DNA of 64,000 nt from JAWVFM01 sp963841455. Lineage in GTDB: Bacteria > Actinomycetota > Thermoleophilia > Solirubrobacterales > 70-9. The position numbers and the translations under genes are program-made. The stretch lies in NCBI GenBank assembly GCA_963841455.1, contig CAWJCU010000007.1:310001-374000 (forward strand). The letters are read 5' to 3'. A model generated the notes under the pieces. The model saw only the letters and a list, made by a program, of their open reading frames with translations. It did not search any database and was not told where the DNA came from. Each line of letters starts with the position of its first letter. The stretch's first letter is position 1. Below are positions 41,707 to 50,367 of the stretch, piece by piece.

Positions 41707-42288
41707 TCAGCTGATGGGCGCGACCGCTCCGGTCTTCGTATCGACCGCCACGTAGCTCTGGTTCCCGTGGCCGAAGCCGAAGATGTAGAGCGCGTGGGTG
41801 TGAAGGTGCTTAGTCAGCGGCTTGCGGAGGGTCACGTTCGAGAACTTGTCGTGATAGCCGGCGCCCCGCAGCAGCCGCACGGCCTTCCTCAGGGTCATCT
41901 TCGGCGAGTGCGCGATCCGGCGATCCTCGAGGAAAGGCGACGTGACGCCGTGGACCTTTCCGAACAGCTTCGGAGGCGGGCCATAGTGGAGGAACGCCGA
42001 AGCGAACGGCGAGCTCGGCGTCAGCTGGTTGTCGAGCACGAAGCGCACCTTGACGATGCCCCTGGCGTGTTTCACGCCCTGGCCGTTCTTGGTCTTGCCG
42101 TCGACCTCGAGCATCACGGCCTTGCGGAACGTCGGCTTTGCGCGGACCTTGTCGACCGCGCCGTTGAAGAGGTTCCGGAAGGTGGGCAGCGGCCCGCCGT
42201 AGTCGGCGGCGGCCGGCAGCGCGAGCGCCCCCGCGAGCGCGAGGCTCACCACGAGGGCAGCGAACGACTTCCCACCTACACGCTTCAT
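41707..42288 (-). CDS. Secreted protein of unknown function
   Basis: 193 aa with a Sec signal peptide (hydrophobic about 9-27, cleavage after AAA near 28). Mature part is basic and beta-rich with several GKxxxF turns and a Gly-His-rich end (YIFGFGHGNQSYVAV). I do not recognise a family. The ATG is preceded by GAGG. Confidence 0.7.
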   Translation of the reverse strand: MKRVGGKSFAALVVSLALAGALALPAAADYGGPLPTFRNLFNGAVDKVRAKPTFRKAVMLEVDGKTKNGQGVKHARGIVKVRFVLDNQLTPSSPFASAFLHYGPPPKLFGKVHGVTSPFLEDRRIAHSPKMTLRKAVRLLRGAGYHDKFSNVTLRKPLTKHLHTHALYIFGFGHGNQSYVAVDTKTGAVAPIS

Positions 42289-42404
42289 CCTCGAAACCTC
42301 CCAGTTGGTCGACGGCCGTACGCATCGTATCGGCGGATACAGGCTCGGCCGTGAGGAGGGGACATAACGTTGATTATCGAGTGCTAGTAGTGAGATCTAG
42401 AGCC

Positions 42405-43703
42405 CTAGCGGGCCCGGTAGCGCACCGCGCGCAGCGATCCGCCCCCCAGGAGCCGCACTGCGTCGCCCGCGTCGGGTCTCACGAGCAGTGGCTTGGCCCA
42501 GCTCACGAAGTTCACGTACAACGGGCGCCGGTGTCCCGAGCGCGTCCGAGGGACGCCCCTCAGCGCCGTTACGCCCGCTTTCGTCGCTCGTGACGGCGTC
42601 CGGTAGCCGCTCTTGCCGTGAGTGACGTTGAACCCGTTAGAAGGCGCGAGCTCTCCGCCGAGGATGGCGTGGTGCGCAATCGCCCTTCCGGGTGCGATGG
42701 CGTGCGGCGAGGTCGCGAGGGTCAGCCTCGAGCGCAGGTAGACGTTGTACGACAGGCGTCCGATGCCGAGCCGGGCCGTCCCCTTGGCGAGCAAGCGGTC
42801 CCCGGCCTGCGGATGCGGCACCCGGATCGAGTAGAGGACCCGCGCGCGATCGTGGGCAACTCTGCCCGTCGTCAGGCGCCGGCGCTCAGGTGCGCGGCTT
42901 CGCAGGTGCGTCGCGCGAACACCATTTCGCGGCAGAACGATGGCCCCGAGCCTCGACTGGCCCTGATCGATGCGCCCGCTCGGCTTGTCGGCGCCGATCA
43001 CGAGGAGCTGGCGCGCCCGCGCGTGGCGGTTGTGCGCGGCGATCACGAGGTTGACATAACGTGGACGCCCCCCGCTCAGGGCGAAGGCTCGCGGCGCGAA
43101 CGCCAGAACGCAGTGGTGGTTTCGGTTCGGCGCGCGCTGATGGCACGCGACGCGCCGGCGTGCCACCGAGCGGCCCGTCGCCGAGTGCGCATTGGGCGCG
43201 AGGACGAGGCGCCCGGTCACGACCGGGTTGTAGTCGTACGGCTGCCCGATGCAGGTGGGCAGTCTCACCGGCGGGCACGTCGTCGAGACCTGCACCTCCC
43301 CGGCCGCTCGAACCCCGCGCCCCGGCCTTCCCGCCGGCAGGCGCAGCGACATGGCGACGCGCTTGGCGGCGCCGGCCCGGCGCGTGATCGGGATCTTGTG
43401 GATCCGCTCCGACCGGCGGCCGGTGGTGACGATGCGAACCCTCGCGCGGTGGTGATGGTGCGAGCGCCGGTGGTGGCGGTGTTGATGCCGATGCCCCGGC
43501 GCGTTCGGCGGCGCAGGCGGCGGGAGAATCGGCGGTAGGACGATCGGCGGGAGGATCCCAAGCGTCGCGGCTGCCAGCACGCCGGCTCGCCGCCCCGGCG
43601 TAGGTCCCACCCCCCATGGTGGCGACCACATTGTGCTTCCATTCTGCCACCCCGTCGCCCGCCCTTCGCTGGTTCGAGCGCGCTCGTTCGGCGAGGGTGG
43701 CAC
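42405..43703 (-). CDS. Exported basic protein with proline- and histidine-rich segment, unknown function
   Basis: Up to 432 aa, but an internal ATG at 43631 (MWSPPWGV) is a better start because a signal-like hydrophobic stretch (RRAGVLAAATLGILPP) follows. Then comes a Pro run and a His/Arg cluster (about ten histidines within 20 residues), which could bind metal. The rest is Arg-rich with several short VNLVIAAHN/YVNFVSWAKP strands that look like repeated beta domains. No family recognised. Arg-rich, GC-driven composition lowers confidence in the N-terminal part. Confidence 0.55.
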   Translation of the reverse strand: MPPSPNERARTSEGRATGWQNGSTMWSPPWGVGPTPGRRAGVLAAATLGILPPIVLPPILPPPAPPNAPGHRHQHRHHRRSHHHHRARVRIVTTGRRSERIHKIPITRRAGAAKRVAMSLRLPAGRPGRGVRAAGEVQVSTTCPPVRLPTCIGQPYDYNPVVTGRLVLAPNAHSATGRSVARRRVACHQRAPNRNHHCVLAFAPRAFALSGGRPRYVNLVIAAHNRHARARQLLVIGADKPSGRIDQGQSRLGAIVLPRNGVRATHLRSRAPERRRLTTGRVAHDRARVLYSIRVPHPQAGDRLLAKGTARLGIGRLSYNVYLRSRLTLATSPHAIAPGRAIAHHAILGGELAPSNGFNVTHGKSGYRTPSRATKAGVTALRGVPRTRSGHRRPLYVNFVSWAKPLLVRPDAGDAVRLLGGGSLRAVRYRAR

Positions 43704-43747
43704 GGACGACCCTTTAGGCTGACGCGAGCACCGGTGAGGGCCGATCT

Positions 43748-45622
43748 GTGATCGAGAGGGAGGTGACCTTCGACGGCTATCGCGTCGAGGGTGTCCTCGG
43801 CCGTGGTGGGATGGGCGTCGTCTACGAGGCGATCCAGTCCTCGCTCGAGCGGCGAGTGGCGCTCAAGGTCCTACGGACCGAGCTCGCCGAGGATCCCGCC
43901 TTCGTTGAGCGCTTCCGCCGTGAGGGAAAGCTCCAGGCATCCCTCGAGCACCCGCATGTGCTCGACGTCTACGAGGTAGGCGAGTCCGCGGAGGGGCTAT
44001 TCCTCGCGATGCGGCTCGTTCGAGGCCCGACCCTGGCCGAGCTGTTGCGTGCGGGTGACCTCGACGCCGAGCGAGCGCTGAACCTGCTCGACCAGGTGGC
44101 CGGCGCGCTTGACGCCGCGCACGCGGCCGGCCTCGTCCACCGGGACGTGAAGCCACAGAACGTGCTCGTCGGCGAGGGCGACAACGCTTTCCTAACCGAC
44201 TTCGGCCTGAGCCGCGCCGGCACAGACTCCGCGACGGTGTCGCGGGCGCTGGGCACGGTCGCCTATGTCGCGCCGGAGGTGATCCGCGGCGAGCCGCCCA
44301 GCCCGGCCTCCGATCGCTATGCCTTCGCGGCCACGCTGTTCCACTGCCTCTCGGGTGACGTGGTCTTCCCCCGCGGCTCCGACGCGGCGGTCCTGTACTC
44401 GCACGCGAGCGAGCCGCCCCCACCGATCAGCGAGTGCCGAACGGAGCTGCCGCGCGCCCTCGACGGCCCCTTCGAGCACGCCCTCGCAAAGGACCCTGCG
44501 GACCGCCCGGCGAGCGCGCGGGCACTCGTGGAGTCGGTCCGCGAGACTCTGGGAGACGACGCCGTCGCCGGCCTGGGCGGCCCAGACCTCGCGAGGAGGC
44601 GCGAGCCGACGCCCGTCACCGTGCCGTCGGCGCCAGCGACGCGCGCCCAGAGGACGGCACCCCCCCACCGCCGGCTCGAACTCCTCGTCGCCGTCGCCCT
44701 CGGTGCCGCTCTGATCGGCGCCGGGGTTGTGGCGCTGCTGGGGCTGGGCTCCGATCAGGTGGAGGCGCCCGTGCCCGCGGTGGCCGCGGGCGCGCAGGCG
44801 CTCGGCAGCGATCTGGGCCCCCCCGACCGCTCTCTCGATTGCCGCGGGCGCGCGCCGAGCCGGGACTCTCCGTCCTGCTCGATCGTCCAGACCGCGTTGC
44901 CCGGCGCCCAGCTTCTCGCGCCCGCCGACGGAGCGATCGTGGGCTGGGCCGTCCGCGGCGCCCGCGGCGAGGTCGCGCTCGACGTGATCCGGCCCGGCGG
45001 CAATGAGACGACTCGCGTCGGGCGCTCGCAGTGGGAGTCCGCGGGCAACCCGGCGCCGTTCCACTTTCCCGCGAACCTCCCGGTCGAGCGCGGGGATCAG
45101 ATCGGCGTCGAGCTCGGGCCGGGAGCCGCGATCGGAGTGGGGCCGGCCGAGGGCGCGACCACGGAGCGCTGGCTCTCTCCGGCCGGCGGCGCCTACGGGA
45201 GCCCCGACCGCAAGCCGGGGACGGGCTTCGACCACGAGCTGCTCGTCCGCGCCGACTTCGTCCCGGGGGCAGAGCTTCGGACCCCCACCCAGCTCACCGG
45301 CGCGGAAGCCGACCGAGCCCCCGACGGCCGGGTTCGCAAGCGCGAGGAGGTCGAGATCTCGAAGCCTCCGACCACCGTGACCGTGGAGCTGGTGGAGGTT
45401 GGAGATCGGGTGGCGCTGGACCTCGTCCGCGGCGGGCGGCGGGTCGCGCGAACGTTCCTGCCCGGCCTGATTCCAGGCGGTGAGCCGATCGACGTGAAGA
45501 CCTACACCTATGAGGGCGAGCGCTACAGTGAGGTCGACGTCTGGTGGGTGAACCCGAACAGCGGCCGCCTGATCTTCCACTTCCTCAACGCCTCCCTCCA
45601 CCAGCTCCAGTACGTGGGCTAG
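43748..45622 (+). CDS. Membrane Ser/Thr protein kinase (PknB-type) with unusual ectodomain
   Basis: 624 aa. Complete Hanks-type kinase domain: glycine loop GRGGMG (18-23), Lys40 (VALK), HRDVKPQN with Asp133, DFG at 151-153, activation segment to APEV (175-178), and RP near 253 in the C-lobe. A membrane span at about 310-333 leads to a 290-aa external domain that begins with a Cys pair and has GWAVRGARGEVALDVIRPGG-type beta strands. It is not PASTA. The same ectodomain occurs in the next gene. GTG start. Confidence 0.93.
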   Translation: MIEREVTFDGYRVEGVLGRGGMGVVYEAIQSSLERRVALKVLRTELAEDPAFVERFRREGKLQASLEHPHVLDVYEVGESAEGLFLAMRLVRGPTLAELLRAGDLDAERALNLLDQVAGALDAAHAAGLVHRDVKPQNVLVGEGDNAFLTDFGLSRAGTDSATVSRALGTVAYVAPEVIRGEPPSPASDRYAFAATLFHCLSGDVVFPRGSDAAVLYSHASEPPPPISECRTELPRALDGPFEHALAKDPADRPASARALVESVRETLGDDAVAGLGGPDLARRREPTPVTVPSAPATRAQRTAPPHRRLELLVAVALGAALIGAGVVALLGLGSDQVEAPVPAVAAGAQALGSDLGPPDRSLDCRGRAPSRDSPSCSIVQTALPGAQLLAPADGAIVGWAVRGARGEVALDVIRPGGNETTRVGRSQWESAGNPAPFHFPANLPVERGDQIGVELGPGAAIGVGPAEGATTERWLSPAGGAYGSPDRKPGTGFDHELLVRADFVPGAELRTPTQLTGAEADRAPDGRVRKREEVEISKPPTTVTVELVEVGDRVALDLVRGGRRVARTFLPGLIPGGEPIDVKTYTYEGERYSEVDVWWVNPNSGRLIFHFLNASLHQLQYVG

Positions 45623-45635
45623 CCGAGATGCCACG

Positions 45636-47126
45636 GTGGACCCGGGAAGCGTCATCGACGGGTTTCGGATCGAGCGGCGGCTCGGAAGCGGCTCGCTCGG
45701 CACCGTCTACGAAGCGACGCAGCTATCGCTCGGCCGGACGGTCGCCCTGAGGCTGCTGGACCAGCGTCTTTTTTCGAACCCCGAGTTCGCCGACCGCTTC
45801 CGCCGCCAGCAGCGCCTGAGCGCGACCGTGCACCACCCCGCCATCGTGCCCACCTACGAAGCGGGTGACTGGAGCGAAGGCAAGTTCGTCGCGACCCGCT
45901 ACGTCCACGGGCGGACGCTCGCCGATCTGCTCGAAGCCGACTCGCTTTCACCGCGACGCCTGCGGGGCATGCTCGAACCGATCGCCGGTGCCCTCGACGC
46001 GGCGCACGGCGCCGGGCTCGTCCATGGGAGGGTCAGCGCGCGGAACGTGCTCGTCAACGACGCCGGAGACGCGCACCTCGCCGACCTCGGCCTGGGTCGG
46101 TCGGGGAGCGCCGATGACGATTGCGAAGCCCTCGCGGCGCTCGCCGCCCCGACCGGGCCGCGCGGGGGCCGAGGCCGGCGCCGGCTCGCGGCACCCGCTC
46201 TTGCAGGGCTGGCGGCCCTCGTCGTGGCCGCCACGATCGTCCTCGTCGCCCGGGGCGCCGGTGGCGGCAAGGCCGACCAGCTGCCGCCGCCACGGATCGC
46301 CGCCGGGACGATCCCGATCGGCAGCCGGCTCGTGCCCGGGCCGTCTCGCGGCCTCGGCTGCAGCTCCGTTCCGGGGCCGAACACCCCCGCCTGCACGCTC
46401 AGCCAGTCGACCATCGCGGGGCGATCGATGACGGTTCGGGAAGGCGGTCTGCTGCGCGGTTGGGCGGTGAGGGGCGCCGCGGGCGACCTTGCCCTGCAGG
46501 TCATCGCTCATCGGCACGGTCACGACTTCCTGCGCGGCTTCTCGCCGCCCGTGCGCGTCCCGGACCCCGGCCCGCACTCGTTCGCCGCCGACGTTCCCGT
46601 CGCGCGCGGGGATCGCATCGGCGTCGTGCTCGCCCCCGGAGCGGTCATCGGAGCTCGCGCGGCCAGAGCCGGCACCTCGGCGTTGCGATGGGAAGGCACC
46701 CTCGAATTCCAGCCCGGGCCGCAGAGCTCGAGCCGGATCCACAAGGAGCTCCTCCTTCGCGCTGACATCGACCTCGGCGCCCGGCCCGACCTGCCGCCGC
46801 AGCGAACGGGACGCCGTGCCGCGGCCGCCGTGGCCGGCCACCCTCTCGGTCGGCAGGTGATCGACCTCCCGCGAGGGCGGGTGGTTCGCGTTGAGCTCGT
46901 ACGGGTCGGGGATCGCATCGCGATCGACGCCCTCCGCGACGGGCAGCGCCTCGCCCGCATCGACGTCCCCGACGCTCGCCCGGGCGGCCAGCTGCTCGAC
47001 CTGAACGGCAATTGCGGGTACCGGCGGGGCTTCTGCCTTCGCTGGCTCAACGAGGGGGAGGTGGCGCCGGTCGTGCACGCGTACGGGCTCGGGCGCGACG
47101 GCAGCGTCTTCCGGCTCATCGGCTGA
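45636..47126 (+). CDS. Truncated pseudokinase with membrane span and shared ectodomain
   Basis: 496 aa, a degenerate tandem copy of the preceding kinase. The N-lobe is recognisable (GSGSLGTVYEA), but the ATP lysine is Arg39 (VALR), HRD is HGR (130-132), the catalytic-loop Lys is Ser134, and DFG is DLG (150-152). The domain stops just after it: no activation loop or helices F-I. A membrane span (about 183-206) and an ectodomain homologous to that of the kinase (GWAVRGAAGDLALQVI, VARGDRIGVVLAPGAVIG) follow intact. Likely a non-catalytic receptor partner that senses the same ligand. Confidence 0.85.
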   Translation: MDPGSVIDGFRIERRLGSGSLGTVYEATQLSLGRTVALRLLDQRLFSNPEFADRFRRQQRLSATVHHPAIVPTYEAGDWSEGKFVATRYVHGRTLADLLEADSLSPRRLRGMLEPIAGALDAAHGAGLVHGRVSARNVLVNDAGDAHLADLGLGRSGSADDDCEALAALAAPTGPRGGRGRRRLAAPALAGLAALVVAATIVLVARGAGGGKADQLPPPRIAAGTIPIGSRLVPGPSRGLGCSSVPGPNTPACTLSQSTIAGRSMTVREGGLLRGWAVRGAAGDLALQVIAHRHGHDFLRGFSPPVRVPDPGPHSFAADVPVARGDRIGVVLAPGAVIGARAARAGTSALRWEGTLEFQPGPQSSSRIHKELLLRADIDLGARPDLPPQRTGRRAAAAVAGHPLGRQVIDLPRGRVVRVELVRVGDRIAIDALRDGQRLARIDVPDARPGGQLLDLNGNCGYRRGFCLRWLNEGEVAPVVHAYGLGRDGSVFRLIG

Positions 47127-47142
47127 GGCCGAGCGGCGCGCC

Positions 47143-47835
47143 ATGCGCGAAAATTCACCGGTGGCCTTCGCACCTCACGCCTTCACGGCTTCGGAGCTGG
47201 CGCAGCAGCTCGCCGCCGAGCGCCGCGGGGACCCTTTCCTCCTCTACCGCGACGGCGAGCGCGCGCAACGGCTGCTCACGCTTGAAGGTGACCGGGTCGC
47301 CGTCGGCCGCGAACCGGGGAGCGACCTGGTGCTCGATTGGGATCCCGAGGCGTCCCGGCTGCACGCGCTGCTCGAACGGCTCGGGGGCAGCTGGACCGTG
47401 GTCGACGATCAGCTCTCGCGCAACGGCACGCTCGTCAACGGCGTCCGGGTGCGAGGTCGCCGCCGGCTGAGCGATCGCGACGTGATCCACTTCGGCTCCA
47501 CGCAGGCGCTCTACCGCGATCCGGCGAAGGGGTCCGACGAGACGGTACCGCCGTCGAGCGAGGCGACAATGGCCGGGATCACCGCCGCGCAGCAACGCGT
47601 CCTGTTGGCGCTATGCCGGCCGCTGCTCGAGGCGATGGACGAGGCCGGCACTCCCCCGTCCAACCCCGAGATCGCCACCGAGCTGACGGTCTCGGTCGAG
47701 GCCGTGCGCAGCCACCTGAAGACGCTCTTCAAGCTGTTCGAGGTGCCCAACCTCCCGCAGAACCGAAAGCGCGCCGAGCTCGCCCGGCGGGCGATGGCTT
47801 CGGGGGTCGTCATGCCGCGCGATCTGTCGAACTGA
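47143..47835 (+). CDS. FHA-domain protein with C-terminal helix-turn-helix
   Basis: 230 aa. An FHA domain (about 42-125) has the phosphothreonine-binding residues GR (55-56), SRLH (71-74) and NGT (94-96). The C-terminal part (about 145-215: PSNPEIATELTVSVEAVRSHLKTLF) is an HTH of LuxR/sigma-region-4 style. It lies 16 bases after the pseudokinase. It reads as a phospho-dependent DNA-binding protein downstream of the kinase; that link is inferred from order and domain logic. Confidence 0.88.
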   Translation: MRENSPVAFAPHAFTASELAQQLAAERRGDPFLLYRDGERAQRLLTLEGDRVAVGREPGSDLVLDWDPEASRLHALLERLGGSWTVVDDQLSRNGTLVNGVRVRGRRRLSDRDVIHFGSTQALYRDPAKGSDETVPPSSEATMAGITAAQQRVLLALCRPLLEAMDEAGTPPSNPEIATELTVSVEAVRSHLKTLFKLFEVPNLPQNRKRAELARRAMASGVVMPRDLSN

Positions 47836-47921
47836 CCACTCGCTGATTTCGAGCCCATGGGTGGTCCGTACACCCACTTGGGGGATGGCGCAGCGAGCGG
47901 TCACACGGCAGGCTCGGGTCG

Positions 47922-49073
47922 ATGCCCGCCAAGAGAGACCGAACCCCACGCGGCACCCGGGCGATCCGGATCGCGCTGCTCGTGACGCTCGGCGCCCTGA
48001 TGGCCCCGGCGAGCGCCGGGGCCTTCGTCTATTGGACCGAGAGCACCGGGATCGGGCGCGCCAACCTCGACGGCAGCGGCGTCAACCGGAGCTTCATCGT
48101 CGGCGCCAACGATCCGAGGGGGGTGGCGGTCGACGCCGGGCACGTCTACTGGGTCAACCTCGGCACGAACACGATCGGCCGCGCCAATCTCGACGGCAGC
48201 GGCGTGGACAAGAGCTTCATCACGGGCGCTACGAGCCCAGTCGGGGTCGCGGTCGACGCCGAGCATGTCTTCTGGACCAACTTCGCGACGAACGCGATCG
48301 GCCGCGCCAACCTCGACGGCACCGGCGCCAACCAGAGCTTCATCACCGGCGCCCCCTTTAGCGGCCCGGACGGGGTGGCGGTCGACGCCGGGCGCGTCTA
48401 CTGGACCAACAACATCACGTCCACGATCGCGCGCGCCAATCTCGACGGCAGCGGCGCCAACCAGAGCTTTATCACCGACGCCTTCGCTCCGGCGGGGGTG
48501 GCGGTCGACGCCGGGCACGTCTACTGGACCAACCTTCCCAACGGCGCCAGCCTCGACACAATCGGCCGCGCCAATCTCGACGGCAGCGGCGCCAACCAGA
48601 GCTTCATCACCGGCGCTAGGACCCCAGTCGGGGTCGCGGTCGACGCCGAGCATGTCTTCTGGACCAACAGCAACAGCGGCGCGAACACGATCGGCCGCGC
48701 CAACCTCGACGGCAGCGGCGCCAACCAGGGCTTCATCGGCGGGCTCACTCAACCGCAGGGGGTGGCGGTCGATTCGGCGTCGCAGACGGTCACGCTCGGC
48801 AAGCCGAAGCTCGACAAGCGCCACGGCACCGCGACCCTGACCGCCACGGTCCCCACCGCCGGCACGCTCGTCCTCAAAGGCAAGGGGATCAAGAAGCGAA
48901 ACAAGCAGGCGAGCGGCGCCGGCGAGGTCAAGCTCAAGGTCGTGGGAAACCGCAAGACGAAGCGCAAGCTGAGGCGAACCGGCGAGGCGCAGGTCACCGC
49001 CAACGTCACCTACACCCCGACCGGCGGCAGCCCGGAGACGACTTCGAAGCAGCTGACTCTGAAGCTGCGATGA
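47922..49073 (+). CDS. Secreted YWTD-type beta-propeller protein
   Basis: 383 aa. Signal peptide (about 14-34, cleavage after AGA), then six tandem units of about 42 residues, each with V(Y/F)WTN...IGRANLDGSGxNxSFI and GVAVDxxHV, the LDL-receptor class-B (YWTD) blade pattern. Six units close one propeller. Residues 290-383 form an Ig/beta-sandwich-like basic domain. The repeats are also strong at DNA level (48040-48770), so recombination is possible. Likely a surface or matrix protein. Confidence 0.9.
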   Translation: MPAKRDRTPRGTRAIRIALLVTLGALMAPASAGAFVYWTESTGIGRANLDGSGVNRSFIVGANDPRGVAVDAGHVYWVNLGTNTIGRANLDGSGVDKSFITGATSPVGVAVDAEHVFWTNFATNAIGRANLDGTGANQSFITGAPFSGPDGVAVDAGRVYWTNNITSTIARANLDGSGANQSFITDAFAPAGVAVDAGHVYWTNLPNGASLDTIGRANLDGSGANQSFITGARTPVGVAVDAEHVFWTNSNSGANTIGRANLDGSGANQGFIGGLTQPQGVAVDSASQTVTLGKPKLDKRHGTATLTATVPTAGTLVLKGKGIKKRNKQASGAGEVKLKVVGNRKTKRKLRRTGEAQVTANVTYTPTGGSPETTSKQLTLKLR

Positions 49074-49106
49074 AACCTTCGATCGTCCTCGCCGCCAACC
49101 CGATTG

Positions 49107-50306
49107 ATGCACCGTTCTACGTGCAGGCGATCTGCCCCGGCTGATGAAGAACTTGGTGACGATAGTCCTCGCGGCCGCCGCGGGCCGCCCGGGCCTCAGG
49201 GTCCCCCAGGGGCCCGCGGCCCCCAGGGTCCCCCCGGCCCGGCCGCGTCGCTGCTGCTTCGCCGCTCCTCCCAGACCTTCACCGGGCCACCCAACAAGCA
49301 GGCCCACGGCACCATCGCCTGCCCGGCCGGGACCTCCGTGGTCGGCGGCGGGGTTTCCTCCAACGGCGGCTTTCTCACGCAATGGGTCAACTCCCTCGCC
49401 CCCGAGGGCAACGGCTGGGGCGCCTTCATGGACACGAACGACACCGCTGCGTCGCACACCTTCACCGTCCAAGCCATCTGCGCGTCGGCGACGGTCACAA
49501 AGCGCACACTCCCCACGACCCGCGCCTCGCTCGGCGAGCCCGGGAAGCGAGGCCCGCGCGGGCGGCGCGGGCCCCCGGGCCCCCGCGGAGCCACGGGCCC
49601 GGAGGGCCCGCAGGGACCCCCGGGTCCGAACACGCTCGCCCTGGCGTACGTCAACGAGTCATTCTCCGGCCCGAACGGCGCGCAGTCGAACGGCCGGGTC
49701 ACCTGTCCCGACGGGATGAGCGTCACCGGCGGCGGCGTCAACAGCGGCGGCGCCTTCAATGAGCAGCTCATCAACACCAGCGCCCCCAGCGGGAGCAACG
49801 GGTGGGTCGGCTTCGTCGACACCTACGGCGGCACCGCCCGGGGGTTCGGCGTGACCGCGATCTGCACCAATGCAAGCGTTGCGAAGGTGGCGAGCACGAT
49901 CGGCGCGGCTGGGGCCACCCCGAACCCGAAGTCCGGCGGACGGCGCGGCCCACCGGGCCCGCGTGGTCCCGAGGGGCCGGTGGGCGCAACCGGACCGCAG
50001 GGACCGCGAGGTCCGGCCGGCTCGCTCTCCTCGCTCCAGCTCCACGTGGTGCAGAAGGAGTCCCTGGTCCTGAAGGGAACTCAGGGCGGCGACGCGGTCG
50101 ATTGCCCAGGCGGGGAGCACGTGATCGGCGGGGGCGTCACGGTCGGGGGAACCTTCCGCCGGGCGGAGATCAACAGCAGCGGACCGGCCGGCCGATCGGG
50201 CGGCGAGCGGGGCACCGCCTGGCAGGGCATCGTCGACGCCTTCACCCAGAACACCGGGATGACCATCACCGCCATCTGCACGCCCTCGATCGTCGTCGAG
50301 CCGTGA
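49107..50306 (+). CDS. Collagen-like protein with three Gly-X-Y stalks and three related globular modules
   Basis: 399 aa. Gly-X-Y tracts at about 22-46, 142-175 and 275-303 (units such as RGRRGPPGPRG) each precede a module of about 90 residues with C-P-x-G-x-x-V-x-GGGV, a Trp/aromatic, and a terminal F-x-V-x-AIC, where the two cysteines may pair. No signal peptide is present in this frame; the MKNLVTIVLAAAAG at 49144 in another frame looks like one. A one-base indel near 49185 would join it to the first collagen tract. Probably trimeric and extracellular. Confidence 0.75.
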   Translation: MHRSTCRRSAPADEELGDDSPRGRRGPPGPQGPPGARGPQGPPGPAASLLLRRSSQTFTGPPNKQAHGTIACPAGTSVVGGGVSSNGGFLTQWVNSLAPEGNGWGAFMDTNDTAASHTFTVQAICASATVTKRTLPTTRASLGEPGKRGPRGRRGPPGPRGATGPEGPQGPPGPNTLALAYVNESFSGPNGAQSNGRVTCPDGMSVTGGGVNSGGAFNEQLINTSAPSGSNGWVGFVDTYGGTARGFGVTAICTNASVAKVASTIGAAGATPNPKSGGRRGPPGPRGPEGPVGATGPQGPRGPAGSLSSLQLHVVQKESLVLKGTQGGDAVDCPGGEHVIGGGVTVGGTFRRAEINSSGPAGRSGGERGTAWQGIVDAFTQNTGMTITAICTPSIVVEP

Positions 50307-50355
50307 GGCGCCCGGAGCCGGTAACGGTCGATCATGACGGTGACGGCCCTTTGCG

Positions 50356-50361
50356 TACAGT
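50356..50361 (+). promoter_or_regulatory. -10 box TACAGT
   Basis: TANNNT box 6 bases before ATG 50368; no ribosome site. Confidence 0.45.
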
Positions 50362-50367
50362 AAGCCC

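Noticed and set aside
48040..48770. Regular repeats that could suggest a CRISPR array
   Set aside because: The units are about 105-135 bases, remain in frame, and encode beta-propeller blades; there are no short identical repeats with unique spacers.
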